This document shows, in pieces, positions 15,012-22,621 of a stretch of 24,426 nucleotides of DNA; the stretch's first letter is position 1, and each line of letters starts with the position of its first letter. A program made the translations under genes and the position numbers. The DNA comes from Bacteroidetes bacterium UBA6661 (GTDB lineage: Bacteria; Bacteroidota; Bacteroidia; AKYH767-A; OLB10), in contig DKKR01000010.1 of the NCBI GenBank assembly GCA_002455375.1, positions 1 through 24,426 of the forward strand, written 5' to 3'. The notes beneath the pieces are model-generated. The model saw only the letters and a program-made list of their open reading frames with translations. It was not told where the DNA came from and searched no databases.

Positions 15012-15356
15012 TTAATGATGCAGCGCACCATTCTTGCAACAGTCCGGTAGCTTTTCAAATGCCTCAGGATTGGCTTTTATGCTATCTGCATCATAACCTG
15101 CATTACTGATTACCTGACGAATGGTTTCAGGAGTAATTTTTTCACCATTATATTTTATGGCAACCACTCTTGTATTGAGGTCGAGCTTTGCAAATTTGAC
15201 ACCATGCTGATGTAGTAGCGCTGTCTCAAGTGCTTTTTTGCACATGGTACATTCTGCCGAAGTAGCAATGTTTATTTCAGCTTTTTTATTTTGTTGTGCC
15301 ATCAGTGAGAAGCTGAAGAGTGATAACATAACGGCACCTGCAATTAACTTTTTCAT
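15012..15356 (-). CDS. Exported heavy-metal-associated (HMA) domain protein
   Basis: A 114-aa protein with signal peptide (MKKLIAGAVMLSLFSFSLMA, cleavage before Q21) and one HMA/CopZ-like ferredoxin fold at ~25-92. The metal loop is AECTMCKKAL with C36 and C39, and the usual repeat of charged beta strands follows (FAKLDLNTRVVAIKY, TPETIRQVISNAGYDAD). The tail adds a second potential metal site, DCCKNGALHH, with C106-C107 and H113-H114. Such proteins bind Cu+ or other soft metals; export places this one in the periplasm. It begins 9 bp after the TonB-dependent receptor stop and is surely in its operon. Copper is the best guess, but zinc, cadmium or mercury cannot be excluded. Confidence 0.88.
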   Translation of the reverse strand: MKKLIAGAVMLSLFSFSLMAQQNKKAEINIATSAECTMCKKALETALLHQHGVKFAKLDLNTRVVAIKYNGEKITPETIRQVISNAGYDADSIKANPEAFEKLPDCCKNGALHH

Positions 15357-15365
15357 TTTTATTGT

Positions 15366-17567
15366 TTATTTAATTGTATAACGAAATCCTACATAAAAAG
15401 TCCGACCCATTAGTGGTCCCCAAATCATTGAAGCGTCAAAATTCTGACCAAAAGGTTCATCAGCTGCAATAATTGCATGCTTTTGTCTAAAGTCTGTAAT
15501 ATTCTCGCAACCTAAGTAAAAATCGGCATGTTTAGTCCTCCAGGTTGCCTGAGAATTCAAGGTAATGAAACTTTCTGAAGTTGATTTTACTTCATAACCA
15601 TTCATTTGAACACCTCCACCGGGAATTCTGCCTTTGCCGGTGTATTTTAATGTTGCATCAATACTGTATTTCCCCTTTTTGATTTTATATTCTGCATTCA
15701 ACAATGCCTTGTCACGAGGAGTAAGTGGTTTGCTTTTTAATTCACCTGAGAAGGTTTGTTTTACAACATTGTATTTATATCCAAACCTCAACAGAAGATT
15801 ATTTATTGGTTCAATATTTAATTCTCCCTGCAGGTAATGTGAGAAGGATTTTCCATCTAAATTATAGAAACGCAGTTGATGAATATCTTCCATATCAATA
15901 ACCACCTGGTTTTTAAACCATGTATAATAATAGTCGGCATTGAATGATGCATCGTGACCAAACCATTGCATTTTCTTTGTAAAATTGATTCCTGTATTCC
16001 ATGCTTCTTCAGCTTTTAGGTCATCAATAAATAATGCTCTTGAAGAAGTAAACATAGAAGTGTTCTCTGCATAAACTCTGGCAGTGCGCCAACCTTTGCC
16101 GGCAGATAAGCGTATTGCTGTTAGTTGATCAATATTGTATTTGATATGCAAACGTGGAGTCAGGAAGAAACCATAAGTATTGTGAATATCGGCCCTTAAT
16201 CCTGCAACAACTGCCCAGTTTAAATCGTTGTTGAATGAATACTCTGCATAAGCACCCGGAATGATTTCATTGGTATAAGTTCCGACTGAATTATATTTCT
16301 CAGAATAATGGTTATAACGAAAACTCAGACCTGAACGAATGTAATTTCTTGTGTCGTGAATGATTGTCTGATAAATTGTATTGGCATGAAAACTACGCTG
16401 GTCGCCTATATATGTTTTGTTGCCATAATAATTGTCTTGCAAGTGTAAACGTGAAAGCGTTAATAATGCAATACTTTTATATGGTTTGGCTGGATTTATA
16501 GTTCCGGTTTTTGTATAAACTTCAAACATTTTATTTTCAATACCCACACCGTATAAAGTTGATTTACCGAAATCATCGTTATAATTAAATCCTTTTTGTC
16601 CACCCATACGGTTTTCATATAAGGCATGCCAACCAATTTCTCCTTCTAATTTGTTAGGAACAGTTATATGCCAAACATTCATAGCATTAACCTGTTTTGT
16701 TAAGGGTTGATCTAAAAAGCCATCTTTATCTCTGTCCACTTTAAGATGATTCATGCTGCCATGAGCAAGAAAAACTGTGCTGATATGTTTTTTAAACCTT
16801 TGTGCAAGTTGCAAGTTTAGTTCTTCACGACCTTCATTATTCAGATAGCCATTAATAAAAAAGCGATCGGCATTTTGTGGTTTTTTCAGCTCTATATTTA
16901 TCTGACCTGTCATTGCTTCAAAACCATTTATTACCGAGCCTATTCCTTTATTGATTTGTATTGATTCAATCCATGGGCCGGGGGTAAATGCCAAGCCATG
17001 AGAAGCAGACAAGCCAAAAATCAATGGTAAATTCTGAAACCTAATTTGAGAATAGATGCCATCAAGTCCAAGCATCTGAATTTGTTTGGCACCGGTGACT
17101 GCATCGCTGTAATTTACATCAATAGTTGGATTGGTTTCGAAACTCTCACTTAAATTACAACATGCAGCTTTCAGTAATTCATGTTGTGTTATTGTTGTTG
17201 TATTAATAGGTGTAATTGTTGAAATTGATGTGCTCTCTCTGCGCGACTTAATTTCAACTTCTTTTAAGTCAATAGACTTTTTCAGACGAATTTTTAAATC
17301 GTTATCAGGTATTGCATTTAATGTCAATGTATCGGTCTTAAAACCTACAAACTGACTGATGATGGTTAGTGGTGTTGTGCCGGTGTATTGTATTTGAAAT
17401 TTTCCATCAACATCTGTTACTGTATGTTGATCGGTTATTGGAATATATACACTAACTCCGGGTAGCGTTTCACTATTGTCTGATTTTACCACACCTCTGA
17501 TTATTATTTGGGCATGACTTTGTAATGATATTACAAGTAATATTATAAATGATATAGTTTTTTTCAT
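15366..17567 (-). CDS. TonB-dependent outer-membrane receptor with CarboxypepD_reg-like N-domain, metal-operon type
   Basis: A 733-aa outer-membrane transporter. Signal peptide to A19/Q20; residues ~22-95 form the Bacteroidota CarboxypepD-regulatory-like (CNA-B-like) domain (IRGVVKSDNSETLPGVSVYI ... VDGKFQI); plug ~110-235 (AVTGAKQIQMLGLDGIYSQ, IQINKGIGSVINGFEAMTGQINIEL); beta-barrel to the C-terminal strand TFYVGFRYTIK. A Cys pair, C136-C137, sits in the plug (LLKAACCNLSESFETNP), unusual for receptors without metal cargo. Its neighbours are a Cys-rich small protein 54 bp upstream and the HMA protein 9 bp downstream, so transport of a metal or metal-chelate (copper?) is likely. Direction and cargo are inference. 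Confidence 0.9.
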   Translation of the reverse strand: MKKTISFIILLVISLQSHAQIIIRGVVKSDNSETLPGVSVYIPITDQHTVTDVDGKFQIQYTGTTPLTIISQFVGFKTDTLTLNAIPDNDLKIRLKKSIDLKEVEIKSRRESTSISTITPINTTTITQHELLKAACCNLSESFETNPTIDVNYSDAVTGAKQIQMLGLDGIYSQIRFQNLPLIFGLSASHGLAFTPGPWIESIQINKGIGSVINGFEAMTGQINIELKKPQNADRFFINGYLNNEGREELNLQLAQRFKKHISTVFLAHGSMNHLKVDRDKDGFLDQPLTKQVNAMNVWHITVPNKLEGEIGWHALYENRMGGQKGFNYNDDFGKSTLYGVGIENKMFEVYTKTGTINPAKPYKSIALLTLSRLHLQDNYYGNKTYIGDQRSFHANTIYQTIIHDTRNYIRSGLSFRYNHYSEKYNSVGTYTNEIIPGAYAEYSFNNDLNWAVVAGLRADIHNTYGFFLTPRLHIKYNIDQLTAIRLSAGKGWRTARVYAENTSMFTSSRALFIDDLKAEEAWNTGINFTKKMQWFGHDASFNADYYYTWFKNQVVIDMEDIHQLRFYNLDGKSFSHYLQGELNIEPINNLLLRFGYKYNVVKQTFSGELKSKPLTPRDKALLNAEYKIKKGKYSIDATLKYTGKGRIPGGGVQMNGYEVKSTSESFITLNSQATWRTKHADFYLGCENITDFRQKHAIIAADEPFGQNFDASMIWGPLMGRTFYVGFRYTIK

Positions 17568-17598
17568 TGAAATCTAATTAAAATTATTTGATAAATAA

Positions 17599-17616
17599 GC
17601 TATTTAAAAAAATAGC
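17599..17616. repeat. 7-bp hairpin between the small Cys protein gene and the receptor gene
   Basis: GCTATTT (17599-17605), loop AAAA, AAATAGC (17610-17616) lies in the 54-bp gap between the upstream stop and the receptor ATG. It could be a partial terminator or RNA stability element tuning receptor expression relative to the first gene. The stem is AT-rich and no U-run follows on the minus strand. Confidence 0.4.
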
Positions 17617-17621
17617 CTGAA

Positions 17622-18014
17622 TCAAATAGATAATTTAGAAATCAGAAGGAGTAAAGGAGGGAAGGGTATTGTTTGTTCCTGAATTGAAAAATTAAGCAGG
17701 AAAACAGAGGATAGGCTTGTGTTCTCTAAAAGTTGGGGTAATTCAACAATGGCAGGCGTTGAAACCTGTACTTTGTTTTCGTGATTAGAAAGTTGGTTGG
17801 CATCAATTACTGATTTTGAAAACTGACAGCAATCTCTCTTAAAACTACACTCTTTATTTTCTTTGTTCGAACAGTGATTGAATTGATCGAGTGATACTAA
17901 AGTTTTATTCTTTTTTGTACAAACCATTTTAAATATAGTTATACCCGAAGCTGATGCCAGTACGGAAAAGATTAAAACAAATGAAAGAATGAAGCGTATG
18001 CCTTTTCTAAACAT
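17622..18014 (-). CDS. Small Cys-rich exported/membrane protein, HYC_CC_PP-family-like
   Basis: A 130-aa protein with an N-terminal signal or anchor (IRFILSFVLIFSVLASASG), then Cys-rich: C32 (FKMVCTKKNK), H47-C48, C56, and the pair C62-C63 (KRDCCQF), and a proline pair at 119-120 before a hydrophobic C-terminus (FPPLLLLISKL). The layout (one Cys shortly after the signal segment, CC in the middle, PP near the end) recalls the Bacteroidota HYC_CC_PP proteins found next to TonB receptors and HMA proteins; here the first motif is MVC rather than HYC. I infer a periplasmic or membrane metal-binding role. First gene of the operon, with a good promoter directly in front of the ATG. Confidence 0.68.
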   Translation of the reverse strand: MFRKGIRFILSFVLIFSVLASASGITIFKMVCTKKNKTLVSLDQFNHCSNKENKECSFKRDCCQFSKSVIDANQLSNHENKVQVSTPAIVELPQLLENTSLSSVFLLNFSIQEQTIPFPPLLLLISKLSI

Positions 18015-18018
18015 GAAG

Positions 18019-18049
18019 CAAAAATAGTAACAACTTTCTGAAATGGCAA
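18019..18049 (-). promoter_or_regulatory. Bacteroidota-type promoter (TTG-N20-TATTTTTG) of the metal operon
   Basis: On the minus strand TTG (18049-18047), 20 bp, then TATTTTTG (18026-18019), ending 4 bp before the ATG at 18014. Both boxes and the spacing match the consensus. The transcript should be leaderless or nearly so. Confidence 0.55.
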
Positions 18050-18066
18050 TGAATTGGGGTAAATAT

Positions 18067-18074
18067 TACTTTCG
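18067..18074 (+). promoter_or_regulatory. Weak -7 box (TACTTTCG) of the O-methyltransferase gene
   Basis: One mismatch to TAnnTTTG, 14 bp before ATG 18089; no TTG at the proper distance. It lies in the 74-bp divergent region shared with the metal operon. Confidence 0.25.
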
Positions 18075-18088
18075 CAGTAAAATATAAC

Positions 18089-18730
18089 ATGCATTTTATC
18101 AGTGAAGATTTAGAGGAATACTGCCTAAAGCATACTTCCAAAGAAAGCGATTTGTTAGAACAGATAGATCGTGAAACCTCTGCTAAAGTACTTAATCCCC
18201 GAATGCTTTCGGGACATTTACAGGGAAGATTTTTGGCAATGATCAGTAGAATGATAAATCCAACCGGAATTCTGGAAATTGGTACTTATACCGGCTACTC
18301 AGCATTATGTTTGGCAGAGGGTTTAGCTGAAGGAGGAAAGATCACAACAATTGAAAAAAATGCTGAGCTTGAAAATATGATTCGTAGAAATATAAATCAA
18401 AGTGACTATGCAGACAAAATTGAAATACATATTGGTAATGCATTAACTATTATTCCCGAGTTAAAAGAGCAATACCAATTGGTATTTATTGATGCAGACA
18501 AAGAAAATTATTCAATTTATTTTGAAATGGTTTGGGAGAAGTTGTCTTCAGGTGGTTTTGTGTTGGCTGATAATGTTCTTTGGAGTGGTAAAGTAATTGA
18601 ACCAACTGTTGCAGGTGACATGGATACAGAAAGAATAAAAATGTTTAACGAAATGGTGGTGAGTAAGGCTGATGCAGAATGTGTTTTGCTTCCTGTGAGA
18701 GATGGATTAATGCTAATCAGGAAAAGATAA
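18089..18730 (+). CDS. SAM-dependent O-methyltransferase (family 3, COMT/TrmR-like)
   Basis: A 213-aa class I methyltransferase. SAM motif I is ILEIGTYTGYSALCLAEGL (~61-79), with E89 (TTIEKN) as the ribose-binding acid, and the family's metal site is formed by D135 (LVFIDADKENY) and D161-N162 (LADNVLWSGKV). The length matches the bacterial caffeoyl-CoA O-methyltransferase-like group, which includes the tRNA-modifying YrrM/TrmR of Bacillus as well as small-molecule enzymes; the substrate cannot be chosen here. Its stop codon is at 18728-18730; the lipoprotein gene follows after 45 bp if ATG 18776 is used. Confidence 0.9.
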   Translation: MHFISEDLEEYCLKHTSKESDLLEQIDRETSAKVLNPRMLSGHLQGRFLAMISRMINPTGILEIGTYTGYSALCLAEGLAEGGKITTIEKNAELENMIRRNINQSDYADKIEIHIGNALTIIPELKEQYQLVFIDADKENYSIYFEMVWEKLSSGGFVLADNVLWSGKVIEPTVAGDMDTERIKMFNEMVVSKADAECVLLPVRDGLMLIRKR

Positions 18731-18775
18731 TTGTGTTATTTCAACCCAAAAAGTACATCTTTGTTCAACAAAAAT

Positions 18776-19297
18776 ATGTTTAGGATGAAAGAAAGAATCT
18801 TTATTATACTAATTGTTTGCTTTTTCTGGAGCTGCACATGTTCTGTAGTTCACGATGAGCCAACAGAAAGTGCTCAACAAGCTAAGATTTTAAAAAACGA
18901 TTCTGCCGCAGCTCCTCAGTATATTCAAGTGGATGCAGCAGCAAGTGTAAACAACACAAGTTGGAAGCCGGTTACAGGAGTAGTTAATGTGTCTGTTAAT
19001 CCTGATGGGAAGAAGAATTATGCAATCATGTTGACAGGTGATGGAATTACTGTCGCATTAACTTATAATGGAAAAGAAAAGAATGGCAATTATAAAATAG
19101 GTGAAGGGTTTAGTGCATCAGTCCTTAATGCAAAGTCTGTTGTATATAATTGTAATGATGGCTATATCAGGTTTTCAGAATTTGATACTACAAATAAAGT
19201 ACTATCAGGTAAATTCGCGATATCATGTATGGAAAACAAGGCTTCCGGGAATGGTTTTGACATTCAGGAAGCCTCGTTTAATCAATTAAAATGGTAG
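18776..19297 (+). CDS. Small lipoprotein of unknown function
   Basis: A 173-aa protein beginning with a lipoprotein signal: positively charged MFRMKER, hydrophobic IFIILIVCFF, and WSC with the lipidated Cys at residue 20. After a short linker the C-terminal ~110 residues look like a beta-rich domain (GVVNVSVNPDGKKNYAIML ... KVLSGKFAISCMENKASGNG). This resembles small Bacteroidota lipoproteins of the DUF6252 kind, but I cannot confirm membership. I reject the in-frame TTG at 18731, which directly abuts the methyltransferase stop and would put 15 odd residues before the signal. ATG 18785 is also possible. It converges with the 159-aa gene (4 bp between stops). Confidence 0.7.
   Translation: MFRMKERIFIILIVCFFWSCTCSVVHDEPTESAQQAKILKNDSAAAPQYIQVDAAASVNNTSWKPVTGVVNVSVNPDGKKNYAIMLTGDGITVALTYNGKEKNGNYKIGEGFSASVLNAKSVVYNCNDGYIRFSEFDTTNKVLSGKFAISCMENKASGNGFDIQEASFNQLKW
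19239..19274. repeat. 8-bp inverted repeat at the 3' end of the lipoprotein gene
   Basis: AGGCTTCC (19239-19246) and GGAAGCCT (19267-19274) are exact reverse complements 20 bases apart, inside the last codons of the lipoprotein gene and 28 bp from the convergent gene's stop. It is the most GC-rich hairpin of this junction and could help terminate one of the two facing transcripts. Confidence 0.4.
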
Positions 19298-19301
19298 TTG
19301 A

Positions 19302-19781
19302 TCATTGACCAATCGGACTACAAATTACAGGACACTTTACTGTTGCAATAAAGGCTGTAGGAGCATTTTGTTCACCACGTTTTATCAATGTGGTTTCAGA
19401 ATGTGTACCCTCAATCAATAAAGTCACTGTTGTATCTTTCTCTCCGGTTTGACCAAAGTAGCATACAATGCCATTTGCTTTATTGTCTTTACAAAAAATT
19501 TCATCCAATGCACGTTTACTGAAGAATGCACCTTTGTAAGCTGTTTTATAAGTGCTATAAAACTTATTAATAGCAGCCTTTCCGTTTTCTGTAGAAATCC
19601 ATTCACCTCCGCCTTCCTTTTCAACTTTATCGTACCGCAATGCGTCATCACATGCACAAGGTGGTGCCTCAATACCGGCTGATTTATTGTTTGCTTCAGC
19701 ATTGCTTACAAAGAAATTGTTGAATGCAAATACTGCATTAATTGCCAGCGATGCCAGCAAAACGTAACCTGTTACTTTCAT
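19302..19781 (-). CDS. Secreted six-cysteine protein of unknown function
   Basis: A 159-aa protein with a signal peptide (VTGYVLLASLAINAVFA) and six cysteines: C42 and C44 (PCACDD), C97, C107, and C150 and C154 at the C-terminus (VKCPVICSP). An even number in an exported protein suggests three disulfides or a metal site. The middle is soluble and mixed (EGGGEWISTENGKAAINKFYSTYKT). I do not recognise it. It follows the TPR kinase gene on the same strand after 28 bp and may be cotranscribed with it. The leader is A-rich, without an SD. Confidence 0.65.
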   Translation of the reverse strand: MKVTGYVLLASLAINAVFAFNNFFVSNAEANNKSAGIEAPPCACDDALRYDKVEKEGGGEWISTENGKAAINKFYSTYKTAYKGAFFSKRALDEIFCKDNKANGIVCYFGQTGEKDTTVTLLIEGTHSETTLIKRGEQNAPTAFIATVKCPVICSPIGQ

Positions 19782-19809
19782 AATTTTTGATTTTAAATTG
19801 ATTTTTGAT

Positions 19810-21762
19810 TTAATTATATGGTAATGTAAATGAGAATTCTGTTTCTAAATGTGGTTTTGATTTAACATCCATGTCTCCATTATGCGATTTAATTATATCG
19901 TATGAGAGACTTAGGCCTAAACCGGTTCCTTTGCCCAGTGTTTTTGTGGTAAAAAAAGGTTCGTAAACCCGAGGCAAGTTTTCTTCTTCAATACCAGGAC
20001 CATTATCTGTAATGGTTAGTCTTACTGAATTTAGAATTTGACGTGTTTGAATTTTAAGTATTGGTTTGTATGTCCTATCAACCATTAATTTTTCATTCAT
20101 TGCATCAAATGCATTGTTTAATAAGTTCAATAAAACAGTTGTGATTTCCTGAAGATTTAAAACTATGCCTTTGAGCGATTGGTCAAAGTCGTAATGAATG
20201 TGACAATGGAAGTCAGGGTAATGTGTAATAAACGAATGATATGCAACACTGGTAAATTCATTTACAACCTTGTTAAGGTCTTCAATAGTTCTGCTATTAC
20301 TTTTTGGCTTTGCATGATTTGCAAAGTTGAGAATTATTTTATCTGCCCTTAATGAATGTTGATATATCATGGCAAGATTATTCTTTAACTGCTCAAAATC
20401 TTCATCATGATTATTTTGAATTTTCTTATCAATATCTGCAATTAATTCACTCGAAATTTTAGTGAAATTAATGACAAAATTTAATGGATTGCGAAGTTCG
20501 TGTGCAATGCCGCTTGACATGCGCCCTAACGATGCCATTTTTTCATTGTGTATGAGTTGTTGTTGTACTTGTCTTAAACTATTTAATGCTTCAGACAACT
20601 CTCTATTGGCAATTCGTAATTCCGCTTCGCTTTTTTGCTTATAATGATATCTTCTGTATAATCCGAATGAAAGACCCAATAACATTAAAATAGTCAATGC
20701 CAGCAACCACTTCTGAAGTTTATCGGCTTTTTCTTCTTGAAATAAACTATCAAGCTGAGCCTGCTTTTTTTCAGCTTCAAATTTTGCTTTTAAGGTATTG
20801 ATTGCACGTTGGTTTTCTGAATTATAAATAGAGTCGCGTAATTGGAAATGTTGAAGCAAATAGTAGTTTGCTGACTCATAGTTTTTTTTATCAGTGTAAA
20901 TTATTGCGAGTAACTTATAAATATCTACCTTAAATCTGATGAAGTTAAATTTATCAGCAATGGATAGTGCAAGAGTCAGATTTATAAAAGCAGCTTCTTT
21001 TTTATTAGTTTCAATTAGTAATTTACTATACGGAATGAGAGCCATGCAATAACCATAAGGATCAATTATGGAATCCCATTTTGTCAATACCTTATCAAGC
21101 AGTTGTTCAGCTGCTACATAGTTCTTCTGACTAGTGTATAGTCTTGCTAACGCTACATAACATTCATATTCTCTCTGGTTGTTTGATAAAAGTTTGCCTA
21201 GTCTTAATGATTGTTGAAGAAAATATTCTGCTTTTTTATAACTTTTTATTTCAAGATAACTTAAACCGGTAAGATAGTATGAGGTAGAAAGTGAGCTGTC
21301 GTTCTTTGCTTTTTGATAAAGTTCTGTTGCTAGTTTGATATTGGGAAGTGCATCAGGAAATTGACCTTGCAGATAATAGACCAATCCAATTTGGATATAT
21401 ATATCTGCTTCACCATCAATATTGCCAACACTTTTGTAGTATTTCAGTGCTCTGTAAAAATAATCTAATGCTTCAGCATCGTTTGCTATTCTGAGATAGT
21501 ATTTTCCTGTCAACACATCACTTTTTGCCACCAACTCAAGATCACCTTTAGCTTCACCCAGATTACGCAAAGTGTCAGACCACATGATTGCTGAATCGGA
21601 AGCTACATCATCAACTAAATAATGATTAATAATTGAAGTTATATAATCTGCCGATTGTATATAATGTGTATCTCTCAAATAAAGATTTATCTTATTATTT
21701 AAATCGTCTGAGGAGGCAAGTTGTGGATAAAACAAAAGCATTGCCAAAAAAAGTCTAAGCAT
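19810..21762 (-). CDS. TPR-containing membrane sensor histidine kinase
   Basis: A 650-aa kinase from ATG 21762: signal sequence MLRLFLAMLLFYPQLASS, a periplasmic region with about six TPR-like helix pairs (~75-315; e.g. EALDYFYRALKYYKSVG, YYLTGLSYLEIKSYKKAE), a coiled coil (~317-350), one membrane helix (KWLLALTILMLLGLSFGLY, ~351-369), a second coiled linker, DHp with H421 (LGRMSSGIAHELRNPLNF), and HATPase (NLLNNAFDAMN, DNGPGIEEENLPRVYEPFFTTK, GTGLGLSLSYDII), the NtrB/ZraS-like type. A TTG at 21843 would add 27 residues in front of the signal, so I reject it. No second regulator is adjacent except the RprY-like gene upstream (118-bp gap), so the partner is open. Confidence 0.88.
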   Translation of the reverse strand: MLRLFLAMLLFYPQLASSDDLNNKINLYLRDTHYIQSADYITSIINHYLVDDVASDSAIMWSDTLRNLGEAKGDLELVAKSDVLTGKYYLRIANDAEALDYFYRALKYYKSVGNIDGEADIYIQIGLVYYLQGQFPDALPNIKLATELYQKAKNDSSLSTSYYLTGLSYLEIKSYKKAEYFLQQSLRLGKLLSNNQREYECYVALARLYTSQKNYVAAEQLLDKVLTKWDSIIDPYGYCMALIPYSKLLIETNKKEAAFINLTLALSIADKFNFIRFKVDIYKLLAIIYTDKKNYESANYYLLQHFQLRDSIYNSENQRAINTLKAKFEAEKKQAQLDSLFQEEKADKLQKWLLALTILMLLGLSFGLYRRYHYKQKSEAELRIANRELSEALNSLRQVQQQLIHNEKMASLGRMSSGIAHELRNPLNFVINFTKISSELIADIDKKIQNNHDEDFEQLKNNLAMIYQHSLRADKIILNFANHAKPKSNSRTIEDLNKVVNEFTSVAYHSFITHYPDFHCHIHYDFDQSLKGIVLNLQEITTVLLNLLNNAFDAMNEKLMVDRTYKPILKIQTRQILNSVRLTITDNGPGIEEENLPRVYEPFFTTKTLGKGTGLGLSLSYDIIKSHNGDMDVKSKPHLETEFSFTLPYN

Positions 21763-21831
21763 TTTATAACACAGACTGATAGTACTAGCGCATTGTTTAT
21801 CTTTAGGCATACCCGGTAGGGTTATTGTCCC

Positions 21832-21839
21832 CAAAGATA
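21832..21839 (-). promoter_or_regulatory. Candidate -7 box (TATCTTTG) of the TPR kinase gene
   Basis: An exact TAnnTTTG match on the minus strand, 69 bp before ATG 21762, in the gap after the rprY-like gene. It suggests the TPR kinase is its own unit, with a leader of about 60 nt. No clear -33 TTG. Confidence 0.4.
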
Positions 21840-21879
21840 ACAACTTAGATTACATTTACATAAAAAATTGTACAAAGTG

Positions 21880-22587
21880 TCAATCTTTCACTACAAGACG
21901 ATAACCATTGCCATGAACATTCAATAATTCAATGTTTGGATCATCTTTCAGATACTTCCTGATTTTGGTAATAAACACGTCCATACTGCGAGCTGTAAAG
22001 TAATTGTCGTCATTCCATATCTTGCGTAATGCTACTTCTCGTGGTAATATGTCATTAAGATAGACACACAGTAAAGCAAGTAGGGCAGCTTCCTTAGGTG
22101 AAAGTTTTTCTTCTTTTCCGAATCCCTGTATTGTTCTTAATCTGCTGTTGAATTTAAACCCCCCTATGACAAATTCTACTTGCTCGTTAACTGCTTTTAC
22201 TATCGTCTCACTTCTGTTGAGCAATGCTTTAATTTTGAATAACAGAATTTCAGAGTCAAAAGGTTTGGTGATGTAATCATCAGCACCAATTTTAAATCCT
22301 CTAATCATGTCTACTTTCATTGACTTGGCTGTTAAGAAGATTATTGGCACATTGCTGTCTTTGGCTTTAATGTTTTCGGCTAAAGCAAAGCCATCCATTA
22401 TAGGCATCATTACATCCAGTATGCATAGATTGAATTTCCCTTTTTCAAATTTATCAAAAGCTTGTCTGCCATCTCTGTATAGGTGAACATCATATTCATG
22501 TAATGAAAGATAGTCTTTAAGTACTAAGCCGAAGTTGGTGTCATCTTCAGCTATCATAATTTTGGTTTTTCCAGTTAGTATTGACAT
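21880..22587 (-). CDS. OmpR-family response regulator, RprY-like
   Basis: A 235-aa DNA-binding regulator. Receiver residues: D15-D16 (IAEDDTN), phospho-acceptor D58 (LCILDVMMPIMDGF), T86 (IIFLTAKS), K108 (DDYITKPF). Winged helix at ~135-233 (KLSPKEAALLALLCVYLN, REVALRKIWNDDNYFTARSMDVFITKIRKYL, NVHGNGYRLVV). The pattern follows Bacteroides RprY closely (IIFLTAK...GFKIGADDYITKPF). It starts 34 bp after the kinase gene in an A-rich leader without SD and is cotranscribed with it. A phased TTTAA array upstream of the kinase gene is a candidate binding site for this protein. Confidence 0.92.
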   Translation of the reverse strand: MSILTGKTKIMIAEDDTNFGLVLKDYLSLHEYDVHLYRDGRQAFDKFEKGKFNLCILDVMMPIMDGFALAENIKAKDSNVPIIFLTAKSMKVDMIRGFKIGADDYITKPFDSEILLFKIKALLNRSETIVKAVNEQVEFVIGGFKFNSRLRTIQGFGKEEKLSPKEAALLALLCVYLNDILPREVALRKIWNDDNYFTARSMDVFITKIRKYLKDDPNIELLNVHGNGYRLVVKD

Positions 22588-22621
22588 GTTTTTGTTATGT
22601 TGTTTTGTTGTAATCTATTTA

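Noticed and set aside
18731..18775. In-frame TTG extension of the lipoprotein gene abutting the methyltransferase stop
   Set aside because: It would place a 15-residue segment before a clear lipoprotein signal peptide; ATG 18776 or 18785 gives a proper n-region and lipobox.
19783..19811. Direct repeat ATTTTTGATTT with 18-bp period
   Set aside because: It is low-complexity AT sequence in a 28-bp gap, and on the gene strand it is the usual A-rich leader; the second copy overlaps a stop codon.
21763..21843. TTG start adding 27 residues to the TPR kinase
   Set aside because: The extension precedes a good signal sequence beginning at ATG 21762 and overlaps the TATCTTTG promoter box at 21832-21839.
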